Shown piece after piece: positions 9,658 to 18,271 of a stretch of DNA of 64,000 nucleotides. Numbering within the stretch: the stretch's first letter is position 1; every line of letters begins with the position of its first letter. Both the position numbers and the translations under genes were made by a program. The notes beneath the pieces were generated by a model. It saw nothing but the letters and a program-made list of their open reading frames with translations. It was not told where the DNA came from and made no database searches. The stretch covers positions 51,461-115,460 of the forward strand of contig SXWH01000161.1 of NCBI GenBank assembly GCA_005791535.1. Direction: 5' to 3'. The DNA comes from Verrucomicrobiaceae bacterium (GTDB lineage Bacteria > Verrucomicrobiota > Verrucomicrobiia > Chthoniobacterales > Chthoniobacteraceae).

Positions 9658-9783
9658 ATGAAACATACCATCCGTATCGTCCTCGCCGCTCTCGCGGTCA
9701 CCGCAATCACCGCATGCTCTTCGAGCGCGCCCGTCCAGCCCGTGAAACCCACCGGCAAGACCTACGTCCCGACGGGCAAGTAA
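9658..9783 (+). CDS. 41-residue small lipoprotein
   Basis: ATG at 9658 to TAA at 9781-9783. The peptide begins MKHTIRIVLAALAVTAITAC, a short signal with a lipobox ending in Cys20; the mature part is about 20 residues, rich in Pro, Lys, Thr and Gly (ending KTYVPTGK). It follows two larger lipoprotein genes and is directly followed by tandem hairpins, consistent with the last gene of the operon. The leader before the ATG is almost pure A and C (9637-9657) and has no Shine-Dalgarno. Small lysine/tyrosine-bearing lipoproteins of this type can decorate or tether the envelope, but no function can be assigned. Confidence 0.72.
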   Translation: MKHTIRIVLAALAVTAITACSSSAPVQPVKPTGKTYVPTGK

Positions 9784-9786
9784 GCG

Positions 9787-9827
9787 GACCGGCAACCCGG
9801 TCCGGAGTCAGGCGCGCATGACTCCGG
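9787..9827. terminator. Tandem perfect hairpins, probable bidirectional terminator
   Basis: GACCGG-caac-CCGGTC (9787-9802) is followed directly by CCGGAGTCA-8 nt-TGACTCCGG (9802-9827), a 9-bp perfect stem. They lie between the convergent lipoprotein operon and the minus-strand gene ending at 9859. There is no T-run, so termination strength is uncertain. Confidence 0.55.
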
Positions 9828-9858
9828 CTGGGGACCGACCCGCACGCCGACCGCGAAA

Positions 9859-10737
9859 TTACGCGGCGGTTTTCTTCTTCCTAAACAACACTCCCAGAAC
9901 GCCTGCGATGGCTCCGATTCCGGCGCCGATCATGGCTTTGTCGCCGATTCGCGACCAGTCGAGCCCGAAGCTGGACGCCTCGTCCCCGGGTTGAATCGGA
10001 TTCGCCGCGATGACAGCGGTAGCCCATTCCTTCGCCGTCCTGCGCGAAGACTCCAGAGCTTCGCTGCCCGAGCCCGGATAGTAGGCATAAAGCTGCACGG
10101 CCTTCCCGCGCACGTGAGCCATGATACCGGTTCCGGTCATCTCTTCTTCGATGCCGACTCCGCCAGCACCGTTGACCTGAAAGCCCATCCGGAAGCTGAA
10201 ACCGAGCATCGAAGCCTCATCAAGATGGGGCGGCATGAACACGCTCTGGCCGGGCGTCAGCTTTACATCGCCGCCGGTGCTCGCCGCGATCCGCTTCGAC
10301 GTGTCGCCAAGCGCCTTCTCCGCTTCTGCGACCATTTTCGCTGAGTCGCCGAGTTCCTTCAGCATCGACTTCCTCACGTTTGCGAAGTCCGCCGTCGAAA
10401 AGCGTTTGTTTTCAAAGGTCTTGTTAATCTGCACCTGGTAAAACGGCCCCGATGGCGGCTTGCTTCCCGCTTCCACATTCGACGCTTCGCTGATGCCGTA
10501 GAATGCCGCCTCAAGTCGCAGCATCGGCGGCAGAGCCGACTCGACCGACTTGAAAACACCCGAAGCCTTGGACACAGCGCGCGTTCCCGCAGGAGCGGGG
10601 ACGTTCAAAGTGAGGTCCGCCACGGTGATCGCCGCATCACCTGCCTGAGTGCCTGATTCGGCAACGACCGGCACCCAGGCGCACGCGAGAAGTGTTGCAA
10701 CGGAAAGGAAAGCACAGCGGCTGCGGACGTTTTGCAT
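9859..10737 (-). CDS. Secreted, C-terminally membrane-anchored protein of unknown function
   Basis: 292 residues. Signal peptide MQNVRSRCAFLSVATLLACAWVPVVAE, a soluble periplasmic middle, then a C-terminal helix (MIGAGIGAIAGVLGVLF) followed by RKKKTAA, the hydrophobic-helix-plus-basic-tail layout of a type I membrane protein with most of its mass outside. The middle includes FENKRFSTADFANVRKSMLKEL and a helical KMVAEAEKALGDTSKRI. I recognise no family. It stands alone, 74 bp beyond the convergent lipoprotein operon and divergent from the ABC-F gene (105-bp gap). Confidence 0.75.
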   Translation of the reverse strand: MQNVRSRCAFLSVATLLACAWVPVVAESGTQAGDAAITVADLTLNVPAPAGTRAVSKASGVFKSVESALPPMLRLEAAFYGISEASNVEAGSKPPSGPFYQVQINKTFENKRFSTADFANVRKSMLKELGDSAKMVAEAEKALGDTSKRIAASTGGDVKLTPGQSVFMPPHLDEASMLGFSFRMGFQVNGAGGVGIEEEMTGTGIMAHVRGKAVQLYAYYPGSGSEALESSRRTAKEWATAVIAANPIQPGDEASSFGLDWSRIGDKAMIGAGIGAIAGVLGVLFRKKKTAA

Positions 10738-10842
10738 CGCTGAAATAAAGCGACGCGCCTTCCCTCTGGCAAGGCGGGTATCGCGCCGTTTCCGTTCTGC
10801 GCTTGCGTCGCAGGGTCGCCAGCGGCGACAAAGACTTGCTTC

Positions 10843-12810
10843 ATGCTCACCATATCCGCTGTTTCAAAAAGCTTCGCAGGCCGCGTCCTGTTTCGCGACG
10901 TATCGCTGCAGGTCAATCGTGGCGACCGTCTCGGCCTCGTCGGCGCGAACGGAGCGGGGAAGTCCACGCTCTTCTCGCTCATTCTTGGTGAAGCGACGCC
11001 CGACGAGGGGCGCGTGAGCATGGAACGCGGAATCACGTTCGGATTTCTCCCGCAGGAGAGCGCTCCGGTGGGCGATGAAACCGTGCTGGACCTCGCTACG
11101 GCGATTTCACCGGAGCTCGCAAAGGCGCGGAAAATCATCCGCAAATACGAAAGCGCGGACGACCACGAGTCGCACGAATACCACGAGGCTCTCGCGGAGT
11201 TCGCGGAGCACGACGGCCACGCGATCACGGCGAAAGCAAAGCGCATCCTCGCCGGTCTGGCTTTCCGCGAGCGGGATTTCGACCGCCCGGCGCGAGGCCT
11301 CAGCGGCGGCTGGATCATGCGCGCGCATCTCGCGCGGCTTCTCACGCAGGAGCCGGATTTGCTCCTTCTCGACGAGCCCACCAACCATCTGGATCTCGAA
11401 TCGCTGGTCTGGTTCCGCGAGCATCTTCGCAATTATCCCGGTGCGATCGTGATGATTTCGCATGACCGCGATTTCCTCAATCAGCTCGTCGGCTGGATCG
11501 TGGAAATCTCGCGCGCACGCCTGAATCGCTACCGCGGAAATTACGACGATTTCCTCGTGGAGAAAGTCGCGCGCGACGAACAGCACGCGGCCGCCTACGA
11601 GAACCAGCAGCGTGAAATTGCGAGATTGCAGGACTTTGCCGACCGCTTTCGCGCCAAGGCCAGCAAAGCATCGCAGGCGCAGAGCAAGCTCAAGCAGATT
11701 GAGCGGATGGACCTCATCGAGGCACCGCTGCACGCCGAGGCGACCGTGAAGTTTCGCTTTCCGCAGCCGCCTCGCAGCGGGCACCGCGTCATCACACTCA
11801 AGGACGTGGACCACAGCTACAAGCTCGCCGAGGGCGGCGAATTGACCGTGTATCGCGGACTGAATTTCGAAGCGGAACGCGGCCAGCGCATCGTGCTCGT
11901 GGGCCCGAACGGCGCGGGTAAAAGCACGCTGCTCAAACTGCTCGCCGGCGTGTTGCCTGTGCAAACCGGCGAGCGCACGCTCGGACACAACGTCGTCTCC
12001 GGCTACTTCGCGCAGCAGCGCGTGGAGGTGCTCAATCCGCGTCACACTGTTCTCGAGTCCGCGCAAGACCTGCCAAACCGACCGGGCGAACAGACGGCAC
12101 GAACGATTCTCGGATCGTTCCTCTTCCGTGGTGACGATGTCTTCAAGCCTGTCGCCGTCCTGAGCGGTGGTGAGAAATCGCGCCTCGCACTTGCCCGACT
12201 GCTGCTAGCGCCGCCGAATCTTTTGCTGATGGACGAGCCGACGACGCACCTCGACATCCCGAGCATCGACGCGCTCATCGGTGCACTCGACCAGTACGAA
12301 GGAACGCTGATTTTCATCAGCCACGACGTGCATTTCATCCGCAAACTCGCGAAGCAGGTTTTGCACATCAGCGCCGGGCAACTCACGCCTTACGCGGGCG
12401 ACTACGACTACTATCTCGATAAATCGAACGCCGTGTCGGAAAAGGCCGGTCTGGTCGCAGGCACACAGCTTTCCGACCACCAGCCCAAAGCCGCCGTTGA
12501 AAAACCCGACCGCACCGGCATGAGTATGCGCGAAGTAAAACAAGCCCGCCGCGCCGAAGCCGAGGCCCGCAAAGCCGTCGCAAAAGCAAAGCGCGCTCAG
12601 GAAAAGAAAGTCGCAGACCTTGAAGCGAAGATTCACGCACTGGAGGCCAGGCAGCGTGAGTTGACCGCAGCAATGGAGGATCCAGCCGTGCACGCCGCTG
12701 GCGGAAACGCTGCGGAACTGAGCCGGGAGCTGACCCGCACGACGACGGAGATCGTGATGCTGAGCGTCGATTGGGAAAAGGAATCCGAGATTCTTGCCGG
12801 GATGGAGTAG
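10843..12810 (+). CDS. ABC-F family ATPase (translation factor type)
   Basis: 655 residues without membrane segments: two tandem ABC domains. Domain 1 has Walker A GANGAGKST (34-42), signature LSGGW near 153 and Walker B LLLLDEPTNHLD; domain 2 has GPNGAGKST near 356, LSGGEKSRLALARLL near 439 and LLLMDEPTTHLD. Between them is the charged linker (ARDEQHAAAYENQQREIARLQDF, RAKASKASQAQSKLKQI) that reaches the ribosomal P-site tRNA region in ABC-F proteins. A C-terminal Lys/Ala/Glu-rich segment (about 570-650) is a predicted coiled coil as in Uup/YheS. Known role of the family: ribosome-bound translation factors, some giving antibiotic resistance. The exact subgroup cannot be fixed by eye. Confidence 0.92.
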   Translation: MLTISAVSKSFAGRVLFRDVSLQVNRGDRLGLVGANGAGKSTLFSLILGEATPDEGRVSMERGITFGFLPQESAPVGDETVLDLATAISPELAKARKIIRKYESADDHESHEYHEALAEFAEHDGHAITAKAKRILAGLAFRERDFDRPARGLSGGWIMRAHLARLLTQEPDLLLLDEPTNHLDLESLVWFREHLRNYPGAIVMISHDRDFLNQLVGWIVEISRARLNRYRGNYDDFLVEKVARDEQHAAAYENQQREIARLQDFADRFRAKASKASQAQSKLKQIERMDLIEAPLHAEATVKFRFPQPPRSGHRVITLKDVDHSYKLAEGGELTVYRGLNFEAERGQRIVLVGPNGAGKSTLLKLLAGVLPVQTGERTLGHNVVSGYFAQQRVEVLNPRHTVLESAQDLPNRPGEQTARTILGSFLFRGDDVFKPVAVLSGGEKSRLALARLLLAPPNLLLMDEPTTHLDIPSIDALIGALDQYEGTLIFISHDVHFIRKLAKQVLHISAGQLTPYAGDYDYYLDKSNAVSEKAGLVAGTQLSDHQPKAAVEKPDRTGMSMREVKQARRAEAEARKAVAKAKRAQEKKVADLEAKIHALEARQRELTAAMEDPAVHAAGGNAAELSRELTRTTTEIVMLSVDWEKESEILAGME

Positions 12811-12967
12811 CCCTGCTGCCGCTACACTCGCAGCCAGACGTTGCGTGGAATGCGCTGATGTGAGTCGTGAGCGATTGCGCATTTTGTCTCGTACATCGCC
12901 GTACATAGGGTAGAACGTAAGCTCGGCGGATTCTAAACCTTCAGCCGGAATCGCATCATATTACCCT

Positions 12968-14299
12968 ATGAACTCACACCGTTTTACCCGTCGCGCCTTT
13001 CTCCGCGGAGTCGGCGTCACCATGGCTCTTCCGTGGATGGAATCGATCAACGTCTGGGGCGATGAACCGACGAAAAATAAGCCCGCCAGCGAGGCTCCGG
13101 TGCGCCTCTGCGTAACCTTCTCGGGAAACGGTTTTCAGTCGAAGGAGTGGTGGGCGAAGGGTGAGGGCTCGGCGATGGAGCTCGGGCGCGTTCTCGCGCC
13201 GCTGAAAGACTTTCGCGAACGCCTGCTTTTCGTGCGCGGGCTGTACCACGAGGAGGCTCGCAAAGGAAACATCCACTCGTCGCAGACGGGCAACATGCTT
13301 TCCGGCGCTCCAATTTCATCCGGCGGCGAGATTCGCTCGGGCACCAGTTTTGATCAGCTTCTCGCGCAGACGTATGGGCGAAGCACGAAGGTGCCGAGTC
13401 TCGTGCTCGCATGTGAGAAATCGAATCCCTCGGTGCACAAAAACTACTCGATGCTCTACAGCTCGCACATTTCGTGGAGTTCGCCGACCACCCCGACGCC
13501 GCTGGAACTCTACCCTGCGCTGGCTTTCGACCGGCTGTTCAAGGACGAGTCGTCGCCCGCGGACAAGAGTGTGCTCGATGCGGTGTTGGTCGATGCGCAG
13601 GACCTGCGGCGCGGAATCAGCGCCAGCGACCAGCGGAAGCTCGACGAGTATCTGGACAGCGTCCGCGAAGTCGAAAAGCGCATCGAAAACGCGGGCAAAC
13701 GCGGCGAGCTGCAAGGCTGGCGGCCTACTTTGGAGAAACCGAACATCGAGCGTCCGGCCGACGGAATCCCGCAAGACATCGCGGAGCATATGCGGCTGAT
13801 GTGCGACATCATGGTTCTCGGATTCCAGACCGACACCACGCGCATCTCCACGCTGAAGCTCAACAACGACCACAGCGCGCTTCGCTTTCCGAATCTGCCG
13901 AGCGTGCAGCAGCCGGGGCATGGAATTGATTACATGATCCACCACCTGCTTTCGCACAGTGACGGCGAGGATTATCTGAAGGTGAACCAGCTCTTCATGG
14001 AGCAACTCGCCTACCTCGCTCGAAAGCTCGACGCAGTTCGCGAGGGCGAGCGTACGCTGCTCGACAACACGATGCTCATGCACTGCTCCAGCATGATGGT
14101 CGGTGCTGCGCACAACAACGATGAGCTCCCGGTGATCGTGCTCGGCGGCGGCGGCGGGCGGCTCAAAGGCGGACGCGTGCTTAACTACAAGGACAAGCCC
14201 GACCGCCAGCTCTGCCGTTTGTTCATGTCGATGATGGACAAGATGGACGTCCGCCCGAAAAACTTCGGCGACGCGAAATCGATGCTGGAGGAAGTGTGA
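12968..14299 (+). CDS. DUF1552 (HXXSHH) domain protein, Tat-exported
   Basis: 443 residues. The N-terminus RFTRRAFLRGVGVTMALP is a twin-arginine signal. The rest matches DUF1552 throughout: RLCVTFSGNGFQSKEWW, LKDFRERLLFVRGLYHEE, SSQTGNMLSGAP, SGTSFDQLLAQTYG, NYSMLYSSHISW, TPLELYPALAFDRLF, ISTLKLNNDHS and a C-terminal VIVLGGGGGRLKGGRVL. The domain is a sulfatase-like relative widespread in Verrucomicrobiota and Planctomycetes, with no proven reaction. Its 4-bp overlap with the DUF1592 cytochrome-type gene means translational coupling; the pair is conserved and likely forms one periplasmic complex. Confidence 0.92.
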   Translation: MNSHRFTRRAFLRGVGVTMALPWMESINVWGDEPTKNKPASEAPVRLCVTFSGNGFQSKEWWAKGEGSAMELGRVLAPLKDFRERLLFVRGLYHEEARKGNIHSSQTGNMLSGAPISSGGEIRSGTSFDQLLAQTYGRSTKVPSLVLACEKSNPSVHKNYSMLYSSHISWSSPTTPTPLELYPALAFDRLFKDESSPADKSVLDAVLVDAQDLRRGISASDQRKLDEYLDSVREVEKRIENAGKRGELQGWRPTLEKPNIERPADGIPQDIAEHMRLMCDIMVLGFQTDTTRISTLKLNNDHSALRFPNLPSVQQPGHGIDYMIHHLLSHSDGEDYLKVNQLFMEQLAYLARKLDAVREGERTLLDNTMLMHCSSMMVGAAHNNDELPVIVLGGGGGRLKGGRVLNYKDKPDRQLCRLFMSMMDKMDVRPKNFGDAKSMLEEV

Positions 14300-17200
14300 T
14301 GAGGCGGCTGATTTTCCTCACGCTCGCCTTCGGGAGTGCTTCGTTCGCAGCGCCGCAGAATGTGCAGCCAATTCTCAAAACCTACTGCCTGAACTGCCAC
14401 TCGACCGAGAAACAGAAAGGCGAACTCGATCTCGAAACCTCGGATATCCAGAAGGATCCTCATGTCTGGCAGAACGTGCTGGACCAAATGGAACTCGGCG
14501 AGATGCCGCCGAAAAAGGAAAAGCAGCTCACAGCGGATGAGAAAAAGCTACTGGTGGATTGGGTGCGGGGAACGCTGGATGCCATTGCACTTTCCAAGGC
14601 CGGCGATCCCGGACCGGTCGTGCTGCGACGGTTGTCGAACATGGAATACACCTACACGCTGCGCGACCTGACGGGCGTGGATTCGCTCGACCCCGCGAAG
14701 GAGTTTCCTGTCGATGGAGCAGCAGGCGAGGGCTTCACGAATGCCGGCGCGGCGCTCGTCATGTCCCCTGCTCTGCTCACCAAGTATCTCGACGCGGCGA
14801 AGGACACCGCCGCGCACGCCGTGTTCACACCGCATGGACTGCGCTGGTCGCCCAGTACCTCTGCGCAGGACTGGACGGATGAAGCGCTGGCGCGGATTCG
14901 GGCCATCTACGCAAAGCACACCACCACCGGCGATGCCTCGCAGACTGTCGCGCAGGGCATTCAACTCGACACCGGCACCGGAAACGGCCGCCTTCCGCTT
15001 GCGAAATACCTCGACGCTTTGCAGGAGCGTGGAAGCGCCGACGGACTGAGTCCGAAGTATCTCACCATTCTTCGCGACGCGCTCACAGGCTCGAAACCAT
15101 CGCAACTCCTCGATCCATTGCGGACAAAGTTTCGTGAGAAGAAGCTTACGGCCGCCGACTTAGAGCCGTGGCAGAAAGTGCTGTGGCGCTTTGCAAACGT
15201 CGGTCACATCGGCAAGGTCAACGGTCCGAAGTCATGGCAGGAGCCTGTGGCAACGCTCGTTTCAAAACACGAAATGAGGGTGAAACTCGCGCCGGGTCGC
15301 GATGTGACGCTTTATCTCTCCACTGGCGATGCCGGCGACGGGAATGTGGATGACGAGGTCATTTGGGAGAGCCCGCGCCTTGTCGCGGCAGGCAAGCCGG
15401 ACCTGCCGCTCAGTAGTCTTCCCGCGCTGGTCACGCACCTTGAATCGCAGCGGGCGAAAATCATCGCCACCACCGTGGAGTGCCTGAATGCCATCGCGAG
15501 CGGCAGGGACGATCCCGATCCCACTTTGGTCGCTGCATGGCGGGATTATCTGGGTTTTCGGACGACGACACTGGAGCCGCTCATCGCGAAAAAGATGGAG
15601 AGCACTCCCGAATACGCCTTCATCAAGGGCTGGCAGGGCGATCAGGCTTTGAGTGTGCTCGCGAATTCTTCCGACGCCACCGTGCGAATCCCCGGCACGA
15701 TGAAAGCACACAGCGTTGCCACCCATCCATCGCCGGATCGTGCTTCGGTCGTCGCATGGCGTTGTGAAAAGGGCGGAGCTTTTCGGATCGTCGGCGACGT
15801 CGCCGATGCGCACACGGATTGCGGAAACGGCGTCACATGGACTCTCGAAGTGCGGCGCGGCAACACCGCCGAAGTGCTGGCGAAGGGCGATACAAAAGGC
15901 GCGGAAGTGTTCAAGTTCGGCCCGTTTGAAAATGTCCGCATTGAGCCCGGTCAGGTCGTCGCGCTCGTCGTGGGGCCGCGGGATGGAAGTCATGTTTGCG
16001 ATCTTACTGCGGTAAATCTCACGCTCCATGATGGCGCGCGGGAATGGGACCTCGCAAAAGATGTCTCCCCAAACATTCTCGCGGGCAATCCACACGGACC
16101 ATGGCATTTTCTCAGCCAGCCGGCTGCACTTGCCGCCGCCCCGGACCTGCCTGCGCCAATCGCGGAATGGCGGAGGAATCCATCGCCGGAACTTGCGGAG
16201 AAAGTGCGTCGGTATTTGGAGAAGGATTTCCCGCTCACCTCGCCATTGCTGCGGCGCTTTCAGAACGATTGGTCGGCACAATCCGAGCCGCAGAATCTCA
16301 CTGCGAAGGCACCGTCGGTTCTCGAAGTTCAGATTCCCGCCGCATTTGCAAATGGTGCGGAGTTCGTGGTGACGGGACGACTTGCATCGAGGACCGGCGG
16401 GAGCGTTCAGATGCAAGTGCTCACACAGAAGCCGGAAGCTGCCGCGAGCCTCGTCCCCGGCAAGTCGGAGTCCGGGCTCAAGAGCGGCCAGTGGAGCGAC
16501 AATAACCTTGTCACCCAGCACAGCGCGCCGGTCATCGTGAATGACGGCAGCGAAGCGCGCACCCGCTTCGAGGCTGCGTTTGATGAATTCCGCAGCCTTT
16601 TTCCCATCGCGCTTTGCTATCCGCGAATCGTCCCGGTCGATGAGGTCGTGACGCTCACTCTTTTTTACCGCGAGGACGACCATCTTCGCAGGCTCATGCT
16701 CGATGACGCGGCTTCACGCGAACTCGATCGCGCGTGGGAGGAGTTGCTCTTTGTAAGCGACGCTCCGCTCAAGCAGGTGGATGCGTTCGAGCAGCTCTGG
16801 CAGTTCGCTACGCAGGACGCAAAGCCCGAAGCCTTCGAGCCGATGCGCCAGCCAATCATCGCGGCGGCTACAAAATTCAGGGAGCTGAAGACCGCTTCGA
16901 TCGAGCCGCAGAAAGCCGCGGTCCTCGCGTTTGCCGAAAAGGCCTGGAGGCGTCCGCTCACGCCAGTGGAGATCAACGGACTGATGGCGTTTGAGCCCCG
17001 GCTCATGCTCGTCCGTGTGCTCACCTCGCCGGCATTTCTGTATCGCGGCGAGATGGCGCCGGAGAAAACCGGGATTGTGAGTCCGCAAGAACTGGCCACG
17101 CGACTCAGCTACTTTTTATGGTCATCCGCGCCGGATGACGCGTTGCGCAATTCGGTCGCGCGAATTCACGATCCCGAAGCGCTCGTCGCCGAAACACGTC

Positions 17201-18066
17201 GCATGTTGAAAAGTGACAAGGTCCGGAGGCTCGCCACGGAGTTTGGCTGCCAATGGCTGCACGTTCGCGACGTGGCTGCGCTTGACGAGAAAAGCGAACG
17301 CCATTTCCCGACGTTCACAAATGTCCGTGATGAAATGCAGGAGGAAGTGACCCGCTTTTTCATCGACCTCATTCAGAATGATCGCAGCATCCTGTCGTTG
17401 CTGGACGCCGATCACACCTTCGTGAACGCCGAGCTTGCCAAGCATTACGGCATGGATGTGAAGGGCGATTGGCAGCGCGTGGAAGGGCTTCGCGAAAAGG
17501 GCCGCGGCGGAATCCTTGGATTCGCGGCGACGCTTTCAAAACATTCCGGCGCGTCCCGAACGAGCGCGATTCTGCGCGGCACATGGCTTACGGAAGTCGT
17601 GCTCGGCGAAAAGCTGCCGGTGCCGCCCAAGGGCGTTCCGGTGCTGCCGGAGGAAGCACCCGCGGGCCTCAGCGAGCGCCAGTTGATTGAGCGACACAGC
17701 AGTGATCCGAATTGTGCAGGCTGCCACCGCCGCATAGATCCGTTTGGATTCGCACTCGAAGGATTCGACGCCATCGGCCGAAGCCGATCGGCGGACACTC
17801 GGACCGTGCTTCCCGACGGCACGAGCATCGACGGAATCGTCGGCCTTCGCGAGTATCTCGTCACAAAACGCCGCGACGCGTTCACGCGGCAGTTCTGCCG
17901 CAAACTCCTCGGCTATTCGCTTGGTCGCAGCACACAACTTTCCGACAAGCCGCTCATTGAGCAAATGATGAAAAGCGATTTGCGATTCGGCACTCTCGTC
18001 GAACTCATCGTGCGCAGTCGGCAGTTCCGGGAGGTACGCGGAAAGGACTACGCCACGTCACATTGA
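14296..18066 (+). CDS. DUF1592-type protein with N-terminal heme c motif (DUF1587/1592/1588/1585)
   Basis: 1256 residues. After a signal peptide (RLIFLTLAFGSASFA) comes a planctomycete-type cytochrome c segment with CLNCH at 31-35 and MELGEMPPKKE, then a DUF1587-like stretch (VVLRRLSNMEYTYTLRDLTGV). A long middle region has carbohydrate-binding-like beta structure. The C-terminal third carries DUF1592 (LATRLSYFLWSSAPDDALR), DUF1588 (RTSAILRGTWLTEVVLGE, then CAGCHRRIDPFGFALEGFDAIG with a second CxxCH near 1141) and DUF1585 (FTRQFCRKLLGYSLGRSTQLSDKPLIEQMM). Both CxxCH sites could bind heme c. Family function is unproven; the genes often neighbour polysaccharide-degradation loci, and the DUF1552 partner overlaps by 4 bp. 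Confidence 0.92.
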   Translation: MMRRLIFLTLAFGSASFAAPQNVQPILKTYCLNCHSTEKQKGELDLETSDIQKDPHVWQNVLDQMELGEMPPKKEKQLTADEKKLLVDWVRGTLDAIALSKAGDPGPVVLRRLSNMEYTYTLRDLTGVDSLDPAKEFPVDGAAGEGFTNAGAALVMSPALLTKYLDAAKDTAAHAVFTPHGLRWSPSTSAQDWTDEALARIRAIYAKHTTTGDASQTVAQGIQLDTGTGNGRLPLAKYLDALQERGSADGLSPKYLTILRDALTGSKPSQLLDPLRTKFREKKLTAADLEPWQKVLWRFANVGHIGKVNGPKSWQEPVATLVSKHEMRVKLAPGRDVTLYLSTGDAGDGNVDDEVIWESPRLVAAGKPDLPLSSLPALVTHLESQRAKIIATTVECLNAIASGRDDPDPTLVAAWRDYLGFRTTTLEPLIAKKMESTPEYAFIKGWQGDQALSVLANSSDATVRIPGTMKAHSVATHPSPDRASVVAWRCEKGGAFRIVGDVADAHTDCGNGVTWTLEVRRGNTAEVLAKGDTKGAEVFKFGPFENVRIEPGQVVALVVGPRDGSHVCDLTAVNLTLHDGAREWDLAKDVSPNILAGNPHGPWHFLSQPAALAAAPDLPAPIAEWRRNPSPELAEKVRRYLEKDFPLTSPLLRRFQNDWSAQSEPQNLTAKAPSVLEVQIPAAFANGAEFVVTGRLASRTGGSVQMQVLTQKPEAAASLVPGKSESGLKSGQWSDNNLVTQHSAPVIVNDGSEARTRFEAAFDEFRSLFPIALCYPRIVPVDEVVTLTLFYREDDHLRRLMLDDAASRELDRAWEELLFVSDAPLKQVDAFEQLWQFATQDAKPEAFEPMRQPIIAAATKFRELKTASIEPQKAAVLAFAEKAWRRPLTPVEINGLMAFEPRLMLVRVLTSPAFLYRGEMAPEKTGIVSPQELATRLSYFLWSSAPDDALRNSVARIHDPEALVAETRRMLKSDKVRRLATEFGCQWLHVRDVAALDEKSERHFPTFTNVRDEMQEEVTRFFIDLIQNDRSILSLLDADHTFVNAELAKHYGMDVKGDWQRVEGLREKGRGGILGFAATLSKHSGASRTSAILRGTWLTEVVLGEKLPVPPKGVPVLPEEAPAGLSERQLIERHSSDPNCAGCHRRIDPFGFALEGFDAIGRSRSADTRTVLPDGTSIDGIVGLREYLVTKRRDAFTRQFCRKLLGYSLGRSTQLSDKPLIEQMMKSDLRFGTLVELIVRSRQFREVRGKDYATSH

Positions 18067-18271
18067 GCACAATTGTTCGGACCGTCGTGAATCCCTCTGA
18101 TTCGCTTGGCCCGTTTGCGGCGTCGGGGTATCGGAGATTGCGAAACAACGCCAAGCGGCTCCGTACAGTTGCGATCGGAAACGCGCCCACCATAATCGCC
18201 CCTCGTTACCGAAACCGACCAAAGTGCCAGACATCGTCCGGAGCACTCAAAGCCGACCTCCGGGAACGACT

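Noticed and set aside
18067..18271. Possible gene or mobile-element remnant in the 205-bp gap
   Set aside because: Short frames on both strands have no recognisable motifs, and no terminal repeats were seen.
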